Of a stretch of 64,000 nucleotides of DNA, positions 54,769-63,208 are shown piece after piece. The position numbers were made by a program, and so were the translations under genes. The stretch is from Snuella sedimenti (GTDB lineage: Bacteria > Bacteroidota > Bacteroidia > Flavobacteriales > Flavobacteriaceae). Each line of letters opens with the position of its first letter. The first letter of the stretch is position 1. The stretch lies in the NCBI RefSeq assembly GCF_016428595.1, contig NZ_JAELVQ010000001.1, positions 310,001-374,000 on the forward strand, given 5' to 3'. The notes under the pieces were generated by a model, which was not told the DNA's origin, made no database searches, and worked only from the letters and a program-made list of their open reading frames with translations.

Positions 54769-55199
54769 TACACTTTCGGATCTTCAATTAATTTAAGTTC
54801 TATACCGGCTTTCTCTAAAAAACGCAAACCAGACTCATCCTTATAAGGCTGATTATAAACCACCCTTACAATACCTGCTTGGTGGATTAGCTTACTACAC
54901 TCCTTACAAGGCGACATGGTTATATAGAGTGTTGCCCCCTTGCACGACTGCGTAGACGAAGCTACCTTTAAAATAGCATTTGCTTCGGCATGCAAGACAT
55001 ACCATTTGGTGTAGCCTTCATCATCTTCACAAAAATTCTCAAATCCAGACGGCGTCCCATTATACCCATCAGAAATTATCATTCTATCTTTAACAATAAT
55101 AGCCCCAACTTGTCTTCTATTACAATAAGACAGTTTACCCCATTCTTGGGCAATCCTTAAATAAGCTTTATCGTACTTAAGCTGTTTATTTTTTGGCAT
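54768..55199 (-). CDS. dCMP deaminase
   Basis: This 143-residue zinc deaminase has the motif HAEANAI and MSPCKECSKLI, with NRRQVGAIIVKDRMIISDGYNGTPSGF typical of deoxycytidylate deaminases. It makes dUMP from dCMP for thymidylate synthesis, which fits with ribonucleotide reductase and dgt elsewhere in the window. The downstream protease gene overlaps it by the TAATG arrangement. The start is the first ATG of the frame. Confidence 0.92.
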   Translation of the reverse strand: MPKNKQLKYDKAYLRIAQEWGKLSYCNRRQVGAIIVKDRMIISDGYNGTPSGFENFCEDDEGYTKWYVLHAEANAILKVASSTQSCKGATLYITMSPCKECSKLIHQAGIVRVVYNQPYKDESGLRFLEKAGIELKLIEDPKV

Positions 55200-55404
55200 G
55201 AATTTATTCTATAATTTAGGTCGTATGTTTCGTCTTTACATTTCGGCACAATAACTTTCCCCTATCTCTTTATTAAGACACAAAAAGGATGCCGTTTCAT
55301 ATCTTCAAGTAGAAACAATATAACGAAAATACTTGGTTCGCATTTTAATTGCAACGCAAGTTCGTTAAAGTTTTATGAAAGTTTCATAAGGAAACCAAAA
55401 ACCA

Positions 55405-55564
55405 AGAGCCTGTTTTAATTTTATCTTTCGGTTTTGTTACGTCCCTTTTCCGCTACTTTTCGTTATAAAATTCCTCATTTAGCACTGCTAAACTCCTATT
55501 TTAGAGCCTTAATTGGCAAAAAAAATGAACTATGACTAATTTCAAAAAAAATTAAACAGTCTCT
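55405..55564. repeat. Element C copy 2 (TIR-bounded, 160 bp, inverted)
   Basis: AGAGCCTGTTTTAATTTT and AAAATTAAACAGTCTCT are the ends. On the reverse strand its centre reads TTTAGC-AGT-GCTAAA then TGAGGAATTTTATAACGAAAAG, like copy 1. The last bases overlap the TAG stop codon of the HupE gene, so the element abuts or supplies that stop. No gene inside. Confidence 0.85.
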
Positions 55565-56153
55565 AAGATAAAAAATCGCTGTGCAACAACATTGGTATTA
55601 CCAATCCTACCACGATGGCCGATATGACCATGATCCAGTCACGCTTAGAAAACCTGAATATTGTTTGAATTAAATACCCTAAGAACAACACTATAAAAAC
55701 AATAATTATTTGAGCAATCTCAATCCCCAGTGCAAACTCAAGTAACAAGACTATTTTACTATCTGAATCGCCTAACAACATCTGAAACTCCCTGGCAAAA
55801 CCCAATCCGTGGATTATCCCAAAAAACAAAGTGGAAAAAAACAATATTCCCACACGTTCCTTTTGCGCCCCCTTGCCCGCCGTAAACACATTAAAAAGCG
55901 CCACTACTAAGATAGTAACAGGAATTAAAAACTCTACCAACTGCCCATCGACACTTACAACTTGGTAAGCTGCTAAAACCAATGACAAAGTATGTCCTAG
56001 TGTAAATACCGACACCAACAACAACACACGCTTCCAATCCCTAAACAAATAAGGAATCGTTAAAACGATTAGGAACAGCACATGATCGTAGGCATTGATA
56101 TCCAACACATGATTAATACCGTACTCTACATTAAACCAAAAGTTTTCTAACAT
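55563..56153 (-). CDS. HupE/UreJ-family membrane protein
   Basis: This 196-residue protein starts at the ATG at 56153 (MLENFWF); the frame to 56180 lacks support. Six predicted helices. The motif GINHVLDINAYDHVLFLIVL and a later IHGLGFAREF are the conserved histidine-bearing segments of the HupE/UreJ group, thought to transport nickel or cobalt. No hydrogenase or urease gene is in the window. The stop codon TAG coincides with the end of element C copy 2. Confidence 0.85.
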   Translation of the reverse strand: MLENFWFNVEYGINHVLDINAYDHVLFLIVLTIPYLFRDWKRVLLLVSVFTLGHTLSLVLAAYQVVSVDGQLVEFLIPVTILVVALFNVFTAGKGAQKERVGILFFSTLFFGIIHGLGFAREFQMLLGDSDSKIVLLLEFALGIEIAQIIIVFIVLFLGYLIQTIFRFSKRDWIMVISAIVVGLVIPMLLHSDFLS

Positions 56154-56312
56154 AATATTAAAGATTTTGAGGTCGCCCAAAGATACAATTAATTAGATTC
56201 TTTTAAAGTCCTTAAAAATCTAAAAAAATCACCATCAGCACAAAATTCTTTTCATTTTTAGTTTAAAACAAAAAGTCAGGACGACTTCTCTAAAAAAAAT
56301 AAACTATTAGTA

Positions 56313-56320
56313 TATCTTTG
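56313..56320 (+). promoter_or_regulatory. -7 box of the lipoprotein gene at 56348
   Basis: TATCTTTG is a perfect TANNTTTG match ending 27 bases before the ATG at 56348. It lies at the start of the longer frame from 56318, so that upstream start is not used. Confidence 0.6.
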
Positions 56321-56347
56321 TATAGCAACATTAGAAAACAATACCAC

Positions 56348-56863
56348 ATGACTATTAAACGCTTAAGCATTTTATGCTTATTTTTTATTATACTTTCCTG
56401 TAAAAAAACCACTGATAACAATCAAGCTTCTGCCGAAATAGAAATTATTGACGAAGAAATTACCGAAAGTGAAATTTCCAAACTCAATTATACCGAATTT
56501 ACCTTAGACTCTAAAACACAAACAGCTATTAAAAGCTGGACAGAATACTACCAATTACAAGATCATATAACGAACATAAAAAAAGGCGACTTAAGTTTTT
56601 TTAACGATAATGAATCCATTGAAAGTTTTTTAAAAAAGTTTAAGGAAACCATACCTGCTAAAGTAGACACACCTGCTATTTTAGCCAGAATAACAGCTTT
56701 TGAAACCAAACTCTATAAATTACAAAGCTTATCTAACTTAAACACCACTAAAAAGCCTGAACTCCTTAAAACCATTAAAGAGTTTTTAGAGGCTTTCTCC
56801 AATCTTAACTTACAAATGAACAAAAAACTTGAAATAGATAGCCACAACATACAAAAACCATAA
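56348..56863 (+). CDS. putative lipoprotein, unknown function
   Basis: This 171-residue protein has a lipoprotein signal ending FFIILSCKK (Cys17). The remainder is predicted helical with acidic and lysine-rich stretches and three regions of LKTIKEFLEAFSNLNLQMNKK-type amphipathic helices. No catalytic motif. Its stop codon is one base from element C copy 3, and the terminator that should end it lies beyond that element at 57040. Family not recognised. Confidence 0.72.
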   Translation: MTIKRLSILCLFFIILSCKKTTDNNQASAEIEIIDEEITESEISKLNYTEFTLDSKTQTAIKSWTEYYQLQDHITNIKKGDLSFFNDNESIESFLKKFKETIPAKVDTPAILARITAFETKLYKLQSLSNLNTTKKPELLKTIKEFLEAFSNLNLQMNKKLEIDSHNIQKP

Positions 56864-56864
56864 A

Positions 56865-57026
56865 GAACTCATCTTGACTTTTTTGATTGAAGTGAAAATT
56901 AGCTATTTTTGAGCTTAATGGAAGGCATTTTTAAGTTGCATAGCAGGGCTATGGAATGAGAAAATGACAAAAAGCAGGCTCAAAAGAGCAATTTTTTAAC
57001 CAATTGAAAAAAGTCAAGATGAGTTC
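56865..57026. repeat. Element C-like copy 3 (162 bp, different ends)
   Basis: Ends are a perfect 20-bp inverted repeat, GAACTCATCTTGACTTTTTT. The middle has the same plan as copies 1 and 2: a hairpin CATAGC-AGG-GCTATG followed by GAATGAG and AAAATGACAAAAAG. The stem bases differ from TTTAGC and GCTAAA but stay paired. It sits between a stop codon and its terminator. Confidence 0.82.
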
Positions 57027-57039
57027 AAACTTAAACATA

Positions 57040-57075
57040 TAAGAGCCGGTACCTCTTAAAGGATTCCGGCTCTTA
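57040..57075 (+). terminator. terminator beyond element C copy 3
   Basis: TAAGAGCCGG and CCGGCTCTTA form a 10-bp stem with a 16-base loop, followed by ATTTTTAT. The T run is on the right, so it acts on the plus strand and probably once directly followed the lipoprotein gene before the element entered. It may also serve the converging gene. Confidence 0.75.
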
Positions 57076-57103
57076 ATTTTTATAGTACAACCTCTTATTT
57101 TGA

Positions 57104-57820
57104 TCAATTTTTAGGTTGGGCCTCTTGTGCTTGAAGTGCCTGTTTCTGTCTTAGCAATTCTGTTTTTGTTAATTGAATTAAATTAAAATTTGGCGCCATT
57201 TTAAGCGTCGCATCCAAAATATCGACAGCAGCATCAATATTCGCCTTTGTATCTTTATTATAAACAGACAGTGCATTTAAATAATTAAACGCGGCTTTTA
57301 AGGAAACCTGATATGGTGTTTGCGTTTCATAAAATGCTTTTGTCATATCGTCTTTAGCATTTGCCAAACCATAGGTAATATGCTTATCGGCTTCCGCAAA
57401 TTGTTGTGTCTGTAAATTCAATTCAGCCAACTCATAAGCAATTAATGCATTGGCATTTCTTTTAAACATTTCTTCAAAAAACCCTATCGCCAACTTTGGT
57501 TGTTTAACCGCTTTTAAGGAAACTGCTTTAACCTCAACAGCAATATCGGAATCTGTCGTACTTTTTTCCACTCCAATTGTATTTAAGGCCTGCATGTATT
57601 TCCCTTCGCTCATATAAATATAAGCCAATGTATCCTTTCTGGCTTGGGATGGTGACAACACATTTAAATGCGTCATTGCATTAATGATGCCCTGAACATC
57701 TCCTTGCACCTTCATTTGCTTATAATAAGCTTCATAATGCTTTACTAAATCTGAATTATTTTGCGCATTTAACTGAACAGCCCCTGCTAATAACAAAATC
57801 AATACCACTAATCGTTTCAT
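57104..57820 (-). CDS. exported TPR-like protein
   Basis: This 238-residue protein has a signal peptide (VVLILLLAGAVQLNAQN). The rest is pairs of helices of TPR-like length (YYKQMKVQGDVQGIINAMTHL, DTLAYIYMSEGKYMQALNTI, ALIAYELAELNLQTQQFAEADKHI). It is probably a periplasmic scaffold. No enzymatic motif. No neighbour in the same direction is close. Confidence 0.75.
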   Translation of the reverse strand: MKRLVVLILLLAGAVQLNAQNNSDLVKHYEAYYKQMKVQGDVQGIINAMTHLNVLSPSQARKDTLAYIYMSEGKYMQALNTIGVEKSTTDSDIAVEVKAVSLKAVKQPKLAIGFFEEMFKRNANALIAYELAELNLQTQQFAEADKHITYGLANAKDDMTKAFYETQTPYQVSLKAAFNYLNALSVYNKDTKANIDAAVDILDATLKMAPNFNLIQLTKTELLRQKQALQAQEAQPKN

Positions 57821-58302
57821 CTTTTCTATAAATTATAATTTTGAGTTGCTAAAACTAAAAAAAATTAACATTTAAACTCTTAAAAGAATGCTAATTATTC
57901 ATGTTTATTAAATAATAATGAAATTTTAAATCCACACTACTATCAAATTAGCATCGACTACTTCTAATTGTTGAGTTCCTAGAACCAATACCCTTTTCCA
58001 AATTAAAGAATTGAAAATGACATAAACTGTACTCATATATCATCTCGGGCACATTTAAAAAGCGAGACACAACAAGACTTTTACATTTCCAACAAACACC
58101 CTTATATCCATTTGACAATTAATGTTTTACCATCAACTTTCCGTCTAACTCATTTTTAAAGGATTAAAAGCATTCCTGAAAAATCTAAACTATAATTAGT
58201 ATAAGTTCAAAAAAAGCCTTAAAATAGTGTATTAGAAACACCTATTTTTAGGTTAGCTTATAAAAAATAAGTACCTTTAATAGCATTAATTTATTATTGA
58301 TT
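57821..58302. other. 482-base intergenic region
   Basis: This is the gap between divergent genes. It contains a short stem AAAATAG...CTATTTT near 58223-58250 with bulges and, at 58272-58279, a near-consensus -7 box TACCTTTA 24 bases before the ATG of the CBS protein. Nothing else is recognised. Confidence 0.55.
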
Positions 58303-58773
58303 ATGGGAATAAAAAGTTTTCAAGGCGCTAGAAGACAGCAGGCCAATACAGCAGATACTACACCTTTTAAAGTAAGCGACTATATGAGCACCGATTTGAT
58401 TACCTTTTCTCCGGACCAATCAATTGAAAGCGTAATAGAGACACTTATTAAAAACAAAATATCCGGTGGCCCAGTAGTTAATGATAAAGACGAATTGGTT
58501 GGCATCATATCGGAAGGTGACTGTATAAAACAAATAAGTGAAAGTCGTTACTACAATATGCCAATGCAAGATAAGACAATAGAAAAGCACATGGCTACTA
58601 ATGTAGAAACCATTGATGGCAATATGAACATTTTTGATGCAGCCAACAAATTTTTACAAGCAAAACGTCGTCGTTTCCCTATTGTAGAACATGGCAAGTT
58701 AGTAGGCTTAATAAGCCAGAAAGACATTCTTAAAGCAGCTATGGAACTCAAAGGGCAAAACTGGTGGAAATAA
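58303..58773 (+). CDS. CBS-domain-pair protein
   Basis: The protein is 156 residues from the ATG at 58303. After a short basic N-terminus come two CBS domains (about residues 22-78 and 90-150): VSDYMSTDLITFSPDQSIESVIETL, GGPVVNDKDELVGIISEGDCI, MATNVETIDGNMNIFDAANKFL and FPIVEHGKLVGLISQKDIL. Free CBS pairs bind adenine nucleotides and regulate partners. No partner gene is adjacent in the same direction. Confidence 0.88.
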   Translation: MGIKSFQGARRQQANTADTTPFKVSDYMSTDLITFSPDQSIESVIETLIKNKISGGPVVNDKDELVGIISEGDCIKQISESRYYNMPMQDKTIEKHMATNVETIDGNMNIFDAANKFLQAKRRRFPIVEHGKLVGLISQKDILKAAMELKGQNWWK

Positions 58774-58777
58774 TGAT

Positions 58778-59488
58778 CTAGCGCTTCATTTCGTCCGAAA
58801 TTATCTTTGCTTGTGGAAGATCTGTTAGTATCAACTTTTGTGAAGGACCGCTTTCTAGAGCCGCTATTTTCGAATAGCTTAAGTTCTCCATGGGCGCTTT
58901 CAAGGTTTTCCATTTAGCAATACCTCCAACCGTTATTATTTCGCCTACTTCTAAAATCCTTTCGGTATATCGCAAGGTTTTATTAAATCCAAAAAAGTTT
59001 GTACTCTCAACACCATAATACTCCAGTACTTTTTGAAACTCTGGAGTGGGATCGTTAAAGAATCCCGAAGACACCCTTTTATCTTCAACAAAATAGGCAT
59101 CATAATTTTTAGGCATTTTAGTTGGCTTAACCATAACAACCTCTCCTTGCTGCTCTATAAAAAAGTCTTGTATATTTTCTTGAGAAACAATAGTCTTCCA
59201 ATACGAACTTTTACCCGAGCTTTTCTTCTGAGCAATTTTTATAGTATATGCAACACACGCCCGCTTGCTTAACGGCGTAACAAAGGGTTCATGAGCATGC
59301 AAGACTTTGCCCGTTAATTTTGTTAGCTCATTGGTTCTAAATTGAAGAATCTTCTTGGGTTTAAACTTAGACAACCGCCTTAACACTCTTTGTTTTCTGT
59401 TAAAATAATAAGCACTGGCCATTAACAAAACAACTATAGCAATCATAATTGAGACAACAAGACCTTTGGATTCCAGCATTAAGATCAT
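58778..59488 (-). CDS. GIDE-domain-like membrane protein
   Basis: The protein is 236 residues from the ATG at 59488; ATG at 59479 is an alternative. One N-terminal membrane helix is followed by a soluble domain. LTGKVLHAHEPFVTPLSKRACVAYTIKIAQKK, DFFIEQQGEVVMVKPTKM and RYTERILEVGEIITVGGIAKWK match the layout of bacterial proteins related to the GIDE domain of the mitochondrial E3 ligase MUL1. The bacterial forms have no RING domain and no known job. Confidence 0.75.
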   Translation of the reverse strand: MILMLESKGLVVSIMIAIVVLLMASAYYFNRKQRVLRRLSKFKPKKILQFRTNELTKLTGKVLHAHEPFVTPLSKRACVAYTIKIAQKKSSGKSSYWKTIVSQENIQDFFIEQQGEVVMVKPTKMPKNYDAYFVEDKRVSSGFFNDPTPEFQKVLEYYGVESTNFFGFNKTLRYTERILEVGEIITVGGIAKWKTLKAPMENLSYSKIAALESGPSQKLILTDLPQAKIISDEMKR

Positions 59489-59536
59489 ATAAATTGGTTT
59501 GTATATAAGTTAATTTATTTCTCTAAATGTTACATT

Positions 59537-59887
59537 TTACGACTCTCTTTTTACCAATGCAAAATAATCTCCCTCCAAAGGCAAATACCCTTGATCGTAC
59601 ACAAAATAATATACGGTACCCGCTTTTGTGGTATATATACTTGTAAAGTAATTAAAATCGAAGCCCTTTTCTATAAGTTTAGCACGCGATGTTTTTGTTT
59701 TTTGTTCGGGGTTGAGTGCCTCTAAAATCCTGTAATTTTTACGAAGTCTGTTGTTTGTATTCCGTATTAAGTTTTTACTATCCTTGTTCACCCTATTATT
59801 ATAGGTATTTCTACAAGCATCATCACAAAATTTCTTATCGATTCTACCAACCAGGTTGCTTCCACATTCCAAGCATTGTTTCGTCAT
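59537..59887 (-). CDS. small zinc-ribbon protein
   Basis: This 116-residue protein has an N-terminal zinc ribbon CLECGSNLVGRIDKKFCDDAC (two CxxC-like pairs). A helical linker and a C-terminal half GFDFNYFTSIYTTKAGTVYYFVYDQGYL follow. The same arrangement occurs in a family common in Bacteroidota with no assigned function. It is two bases from the GNAT gene, in a run of four same-direction genes from 61488 down to 59537. Confidence 0.78.
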   Translation of the reverse strand: MTKQCLECGSNLVGRIDKKFCDDACRNTYNNRVNKDSKNLIRNTNNRLRKNYRILEALNPEQKTKTSRAKLIEKGFDFNYFTSIYTTKAGTVYYFVYDQGYLPLEGDYFALVKRES

Positions 59888-59889
59888 AA

Positions 59890-60420
59890 TTATTGATTTT
59901 CTATTTTATACCATCGTAATTGAAGTTGTTCCTTTTCATAGAAAAAATCTTCTATATACAATAAACCTAATTTAAGAAGCACCCTATGTGATGCTTGATT
60001 TCCTTTTTCTGTAATACCATAAACGGTTTTCAAGCGCATTGTATTAAATGCATACTCCAAAGCTGCTTTACCCGACTCTGTCGCATAGCCCTTTCCCCAA
60101 TATCTAGGTATTAACCGATAACCTATATCATAAAAATTAGAAACATTGTTTAAGGTTTCTTCCGTATTTAATTTTAAGCCCGACCAACCTATAAAATCGC
60201 CTGAAGATTTTTCAATTACTGACCACCTTCCAATACCCCGGACTTCATATTGTTCTAAAACTCCATCGATTATTTTCTTCGATTCCCCAATAGATTTTAC
60301 AGGTTTATTCCCTAGGTATCTATGAACTATAGGATTTGAATCCAGCTCAAACATGCCTTCTAAATCTGTCGGCAGCATGCTTCTTAAAATTAACCGTTCT
60401 GTTTCTATAAAAAATTTCAT
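59890..60420 (-). CDS. GNAT-family acetyltransferase, RimJ/RimL type
   Basis: This 176-residue protein has the ribosomal-protein acetyltransferase features ETERLILRSMLPTDLEGMFELD, FIGWSGLKL, YDIGYRLIPRYWGKGYATESGKAALEYAF and KGNQASHRVLLKLGL. The YWGKGYATE motif is the acetyl-CoA loop. Real substrate unknown; this subfamily often acetylates small molecules. It starts 22 bases after a DinB gene. Confidence 0.87.
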   Translation of the reverse strand: MKFFIETERLILRSMLPTDLEGMFELDSNPIVHRYLGNKPVKSIGESKKIIDGVLEQYEVRGIGRWSVIEKSSGDFIGWSGLKLNTEETLNNVSNFYDIGYRLIPRYWGKGYATESGKAALEYAFNTMRLKTVYGITEKGNQASHRVLLKLGLLYIEDFFYEKEQLQLRWYKIENQ

Positions 60421-60442
60421 ATGGAAATCTTATTACTTTTAC

Positions 60443-60967
60443 TTATTGGTTTAAAATCGAAATGTAAGCCTTCCAAGGACCTACTTCTCCTTTATACTGC
60501 TTAGCCATAGTTCTTGCAATTTGTGCTATGTGTGCCAAATCGTGGGTTACCCATGTAGCCAATAATTGTTTTAGGGTAACTTCTCCCAATTCTGGGTGCA
60601 ATCCTTTTAACCCCAGTTGCTCATCAGATACATTTAAAGCCCTAAAGTACTCTAAGTTTTTAATTCGCAATTCTGTAAACATGTCCAACAATTGAATAAG
60701 TGTTTTCCCCTTTGAACTTTCAAACTGTGCAAAACGATCGAAAGGCTCAAATCTTTTGTCAATATTATCCCCTAAAATGATATTAATCCGTTCTATCCAA
60801 TCTGTCTTTTCTCCATGAATAAGATGTCCTACCACATCAAATGGACTCCAAGTCTCTTCCCCTTCATTACTGTAAACCCATACATCAGACAACCCTGTAA
60901 GCAATGTCTTTAAAACATAAGGGGTTCGCTCCAAAATTTCTAACGCTTTTTCTGTTGTATATTCCAT
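60443..60967 (-). CDS. DinB-family protein 1
   Basis: The protein is 174 residues from the ATG at 60967; the frame to 60985 starts at TTG and overlaps the upstream gene. It is a four-helix metal-binding protein with the DinB/DUF664 plan: GHLIHGEKTDWIERINIIL (first His), RIKNLEYFRALNVSDE and LLATWVTHDLAHIAQIART (HDLAHIAQ, the other His pair). Such proteins bind zinc or nickel; some are thiol-transferases. It is the second of a tandem DinB pair. Confidence 0.85.
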   Translation of the reverse strand: MEYTTEKALEILERTPYVLKTLLTGLSDVWVYSNEGEETWSPFDVVGHLIHGEKTDWIERINIILGDNIDKRFEPFDRFAQFESSKGKTLIQLLDMFTELRIKNLEYFRALNVSDEQLGLKGLHPELGEVTLKQLLATWVTHDLAHIAQIARTMAKQYKGEVGPWKAYISILNQ

Positions 60968-60978
60968 TAAAACTTTAT

Positions 60979-61488
60979 TTACCAATTACCAGCATAATTT
61001 AGATCGTGGGCACTATTTGTATTTAAAAATTTGTATTGAAGACTCAAAATTTGTCGCATGTGCAAATAATCGTGAGCTAACCAGTTATCCAAAAACAGTT
61101 TAGCAGACATAACCCCAAGTTTTGGATGCCTTATACTTTGTTCCCAATTGGTATTAAGCTCTCCTTGTAACCAAGCAATGGATTTTTCACGCTCTTGTAA
61201 AAAAGCATCCACAACCATATTATAGTCCTTAGACATATAATCGCGATCTAAAACCCAAGCTTCCGGACTAATGGAAGGCATTTCATAATCTGGCTTTTCA
61301 AATATATACTTTATACGTGCTCTAAAATCTTCACGTTCTTCATCCAATAAATGGCATGCTATTTCCAACAAACACCATTTTTTAGTATCTGGTCGCCAGA
61401 GATAAACTTCTTTTGGCTTAGGCAACAGTAAGCCTTTAAAAATAAGCTTATTTGCCTCTAATTGATTGATTATAGCATTAATGGTCAT
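60979..61488 (-). CDS. DinB-family protein 2
   Basis: This 169-residue protein has LLEIACHLLDEEREDFRARIKYIFEKP (first His) and LFLDNWLAHDYLHMRQILSLQY (HDYLHMRQ). It is the upstream member of a tandem pair; identity to the next gene is low, so the duplication is old. The gene heads a four-gene run with the second DinB gene, a GNAT gene and a zinc-ribbon gene. Confidence 0.84.
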   Translation of the reverse strand: MTINAIINQLEANKLIFKGLLLPKPKEVYLWRPDTKKWCLLEIACHLLDEEREDFRARIKYIFEKPDYEMPSISPEAWVLDRDYMSKDYNMVVDAFLQEREKSIAWLQGELNTNWEQSIRHPKLGVMSAKLFLDNWLAHDYLHMRQILSLQYKFLNTNSAHDLNYAGNW

Positions 61489-61571
61489 AGCTCACAAATA
61501 ACTGATTGCCAATATACAAGGCAGCTATATACAATATGGGACAAGCATCTTCTTTTTTTTAAGATTAAACA

Positions 61572-61799
61572 TTAATTCCTCAACTTTTTAAGGAAAGACT
61601 TCGCTAAATTTATGGTAACCGCCGTAAGCACAACTCCTGAGAATATCGCAATTAAATCAGCGCTATCTTCACTTAAATATCTGTCTGCGCCAAAGTATTC
61701 TATTATCCATGTAGATATTAAAGTATAAAATGAAAACAATGCTACAAATACGAATATTTTCAGAATGATGTTAAATAAGTTTTCTACAAAGTCTTTCAC
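61572..61799 (-). CDS. small membrane protein, 75 residues
   Basis: Two predicted helices (FNIILKIFVFVALFSFYTLIS and IFSGVVLTAVTINLAKSFL) separated by a short loop with charged residues. No family recognised. It is between the DinB run and the accessory region. The frame has one clear ATG at 61799. Confidence 0.55.
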   Translation of the reverse strand: MKDFVENLFNIILKIFVFVALFSFYTLISTWIIEYFGADRYLSEDSADLIAIFSGVVLTAVTINLAKSFLKKLRN

Positions 61800-61901
61800 A
61801 GTTCTAAAGGTAAGGAATATTATCCGTTTACAAACGTTTGCAAAACATTAAGAAAATAACAACTATAGGCAAAGGGAAAGTAGTTACCCTAAAAATGTCT
61901 T

Positions 61902-62312
61902 CTAGCCCATTAAGCTAGTAAACTCCTTATCGTCGCATATGATTATATGGTCTAGCAGTTCTATGTTCAGAACTTCAGCTCCTCTCTTTATCTTCTCCGT
62001 AATTTCCCTATCCGCTTCACTAGGAGCTGTATTCCCCGATGGGTGGTTGTGACAAAGTATTATCCTTTTACATTTCTTGGCTACCGCAAAGTTAAACACT
62101 TCTACAGGATCAATATTGTTTTGGTTCAATATACCTATTGTAAGCAGTTCTATATATTCAATATCGTTCTTGACGCTAAGTCCAATCGTCCAGAAGTATT
62201 CCTTTTTCCTATGCAGTTTGTTCTGTCTCAGAAGTATCTTGCGCATGATACGGGCAATGTCCCGTGAATCCTCTATTCGTGTGCTTTCGTTTTTGGGAAT
62301 ACGTACGTTCAT
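61902..62312 (-). CDS. RadC-type JAB (JAMM) domain protein, short form
   Basis: This 136-residue protein is the C-terminal JAB domain of the RadC family without the usual N-terminal helix-hairpin-helix part. The metal motif is CHNHPSGNTAPSEADREIT (HxHP...D), with the Glu in YIELLTIGIL. The short form is typical of mobile islands, phages and conjugative elements in Bacteroidota. It marks the start of the accessory-looking segment. No toxin or partner is adjacent. Confidence 0.85.
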   Translation of the reverse strand: MNVRIPKNESTRIEDSRDIARIMRKILLRQNKLHRKKEYFWTIGLSVKNDIEYIELLTIGILNQNNIDPVEVFNFAVAKKCKRIILCHNHPSGNTAPSEADREITEKIKRGAEVLNIELLDHIIICDDKEFTSLMG

Positions 62313-62515
62313 TAGATTTTGGTTTTACCAAATATAAGATTATTCTGAATAAATCTAAAAAGAATCATCCAGTAATGAAAGGTTAGCCTATTAAATTATC
62401 ATTGAAATTTACCACTTGCTTATATAGCTGCCTATACAGGGAACTATATACAACATTACACCGATATATAGCTTCCCTTAATTTTAAAAATTAGCAATTA
62501 TATAAAATTAAGGAA

Positions 62516-62689
62516 ATGAAAGCAATAAAAAATAAAAGAGCAAAAGCCTTTATAGAAGAAGTTATAGAAGTTTCAAAAAAACATGGTCTTAGTTTAGGGC
62601 ATGAAGATATTGGAGGTGGATTTATTGTAACAAATTATAAAAACGAGAATATTGAATGGCTTAAAGATTATATTTTAAGAGTTAGTTAA
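62516..62689 (+). CDS. small phage-like protein, 57 residues
   Basis: The frame has an ATG at 62516 and TAA at 62687-62689. The product is MKAIKNKRAKAFIEEVIEVS then KKHGLSLGHEDIGGGFIVTN and a C-terminal helix. The GHEDxxGGFIVxNYxxENIxWL pattern is one I associate with small proteins of phages and prophage regions. It is preceded by AAGGAA four bases before the ATG, an unusually clear ribosome-binding site for this window. It overlaps the converging HEPN-like gene by 15 bases. Confidence 0.62.
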   Translation: MKAIKNKRAKAFIEEVIEVSKKHGLSLGHEDIGGGFIVTNYKNENIEWLKDYILRVS

Positions 62690-63148
62690 CCTATTTGATA
62701 AATCTTCAAGCATATCAATCATAGTTAAAAGAAATCCATAATCACATTCCATAATTTCATTGTGAATGGTTTCATGCCCATACCTCCACTTCACAAAAGT
62801 ATTTGAATGAAAATCTAATTTTTCATCAAACCATGCTTTGAACTTTTCAAATGGAGTTTCACTTTGAGAAATATTCTTAAATGGAGTTTTAATAAAGTAC
62901 GAAGTTAAAATCTGAAACTTTGTTTCATTTTTCAATTTGTCATATAGTATCCTTAATTCATGTTTTCTTATTGTTTTCCCTTGTTTTGAAAGCACATATT
63001 TAAAAAATAATTCTAAAGAAAAAGACAAGTTAACCACAACTGAAAACATCAACATTTCATAGTTATTTTCGTCAATATCTCTTTCTTCAAGACATCTTAA
63101 CCCAGCTTTTTTAAAACTTTTAGCATTAGCCAATAATAATTTATTCAT
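62675..63148 (-). CDS. HEPN-like protein
   Basis: This 157-residue helical protein contains VVNLSFSLELFFKYVLSKQGKTIRKHELRILYDKL. That looks like the substrate-side helices of HEPN proteins (the KxHxLxxLY pattern) seen in the abortive-infection and toxin-antitoxin families. The usual RxxxxH catalytic motif may be KWRYGHETIHNE, which has R and H but not at the canonical spacing. A nucleotidyltransferase or antitoxin partner is not present. Function is uncertain. Confidence 0.5.
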   Translation of the reverse strand: MNKLLLANAKSFKKAGLRCLEERDIDENNYEMLMFSVVVNLSFSLELFFKYVLSKQGKTIRKHELRILYDKLKNETKFQILTSYFIKTPFKNISQSETPFEKFKAWFDEKLDFHSNTFVKWRYGHETIHNEIMECDYGFLLTMIDMLEDLSNRLTNS

Positions 63149-63208
63149 AACTATACTTTATTTACACCATATATTTGTATTTTGTATAAATAACTACTAT
63201 ACTTGTAT

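Noticed and set aside
62043-62337. Plus-strand frames opposite the JAB gene
   Set aside because: They are shadows of the minus-strand JAB gene, whose HxHP metal motif is intact.
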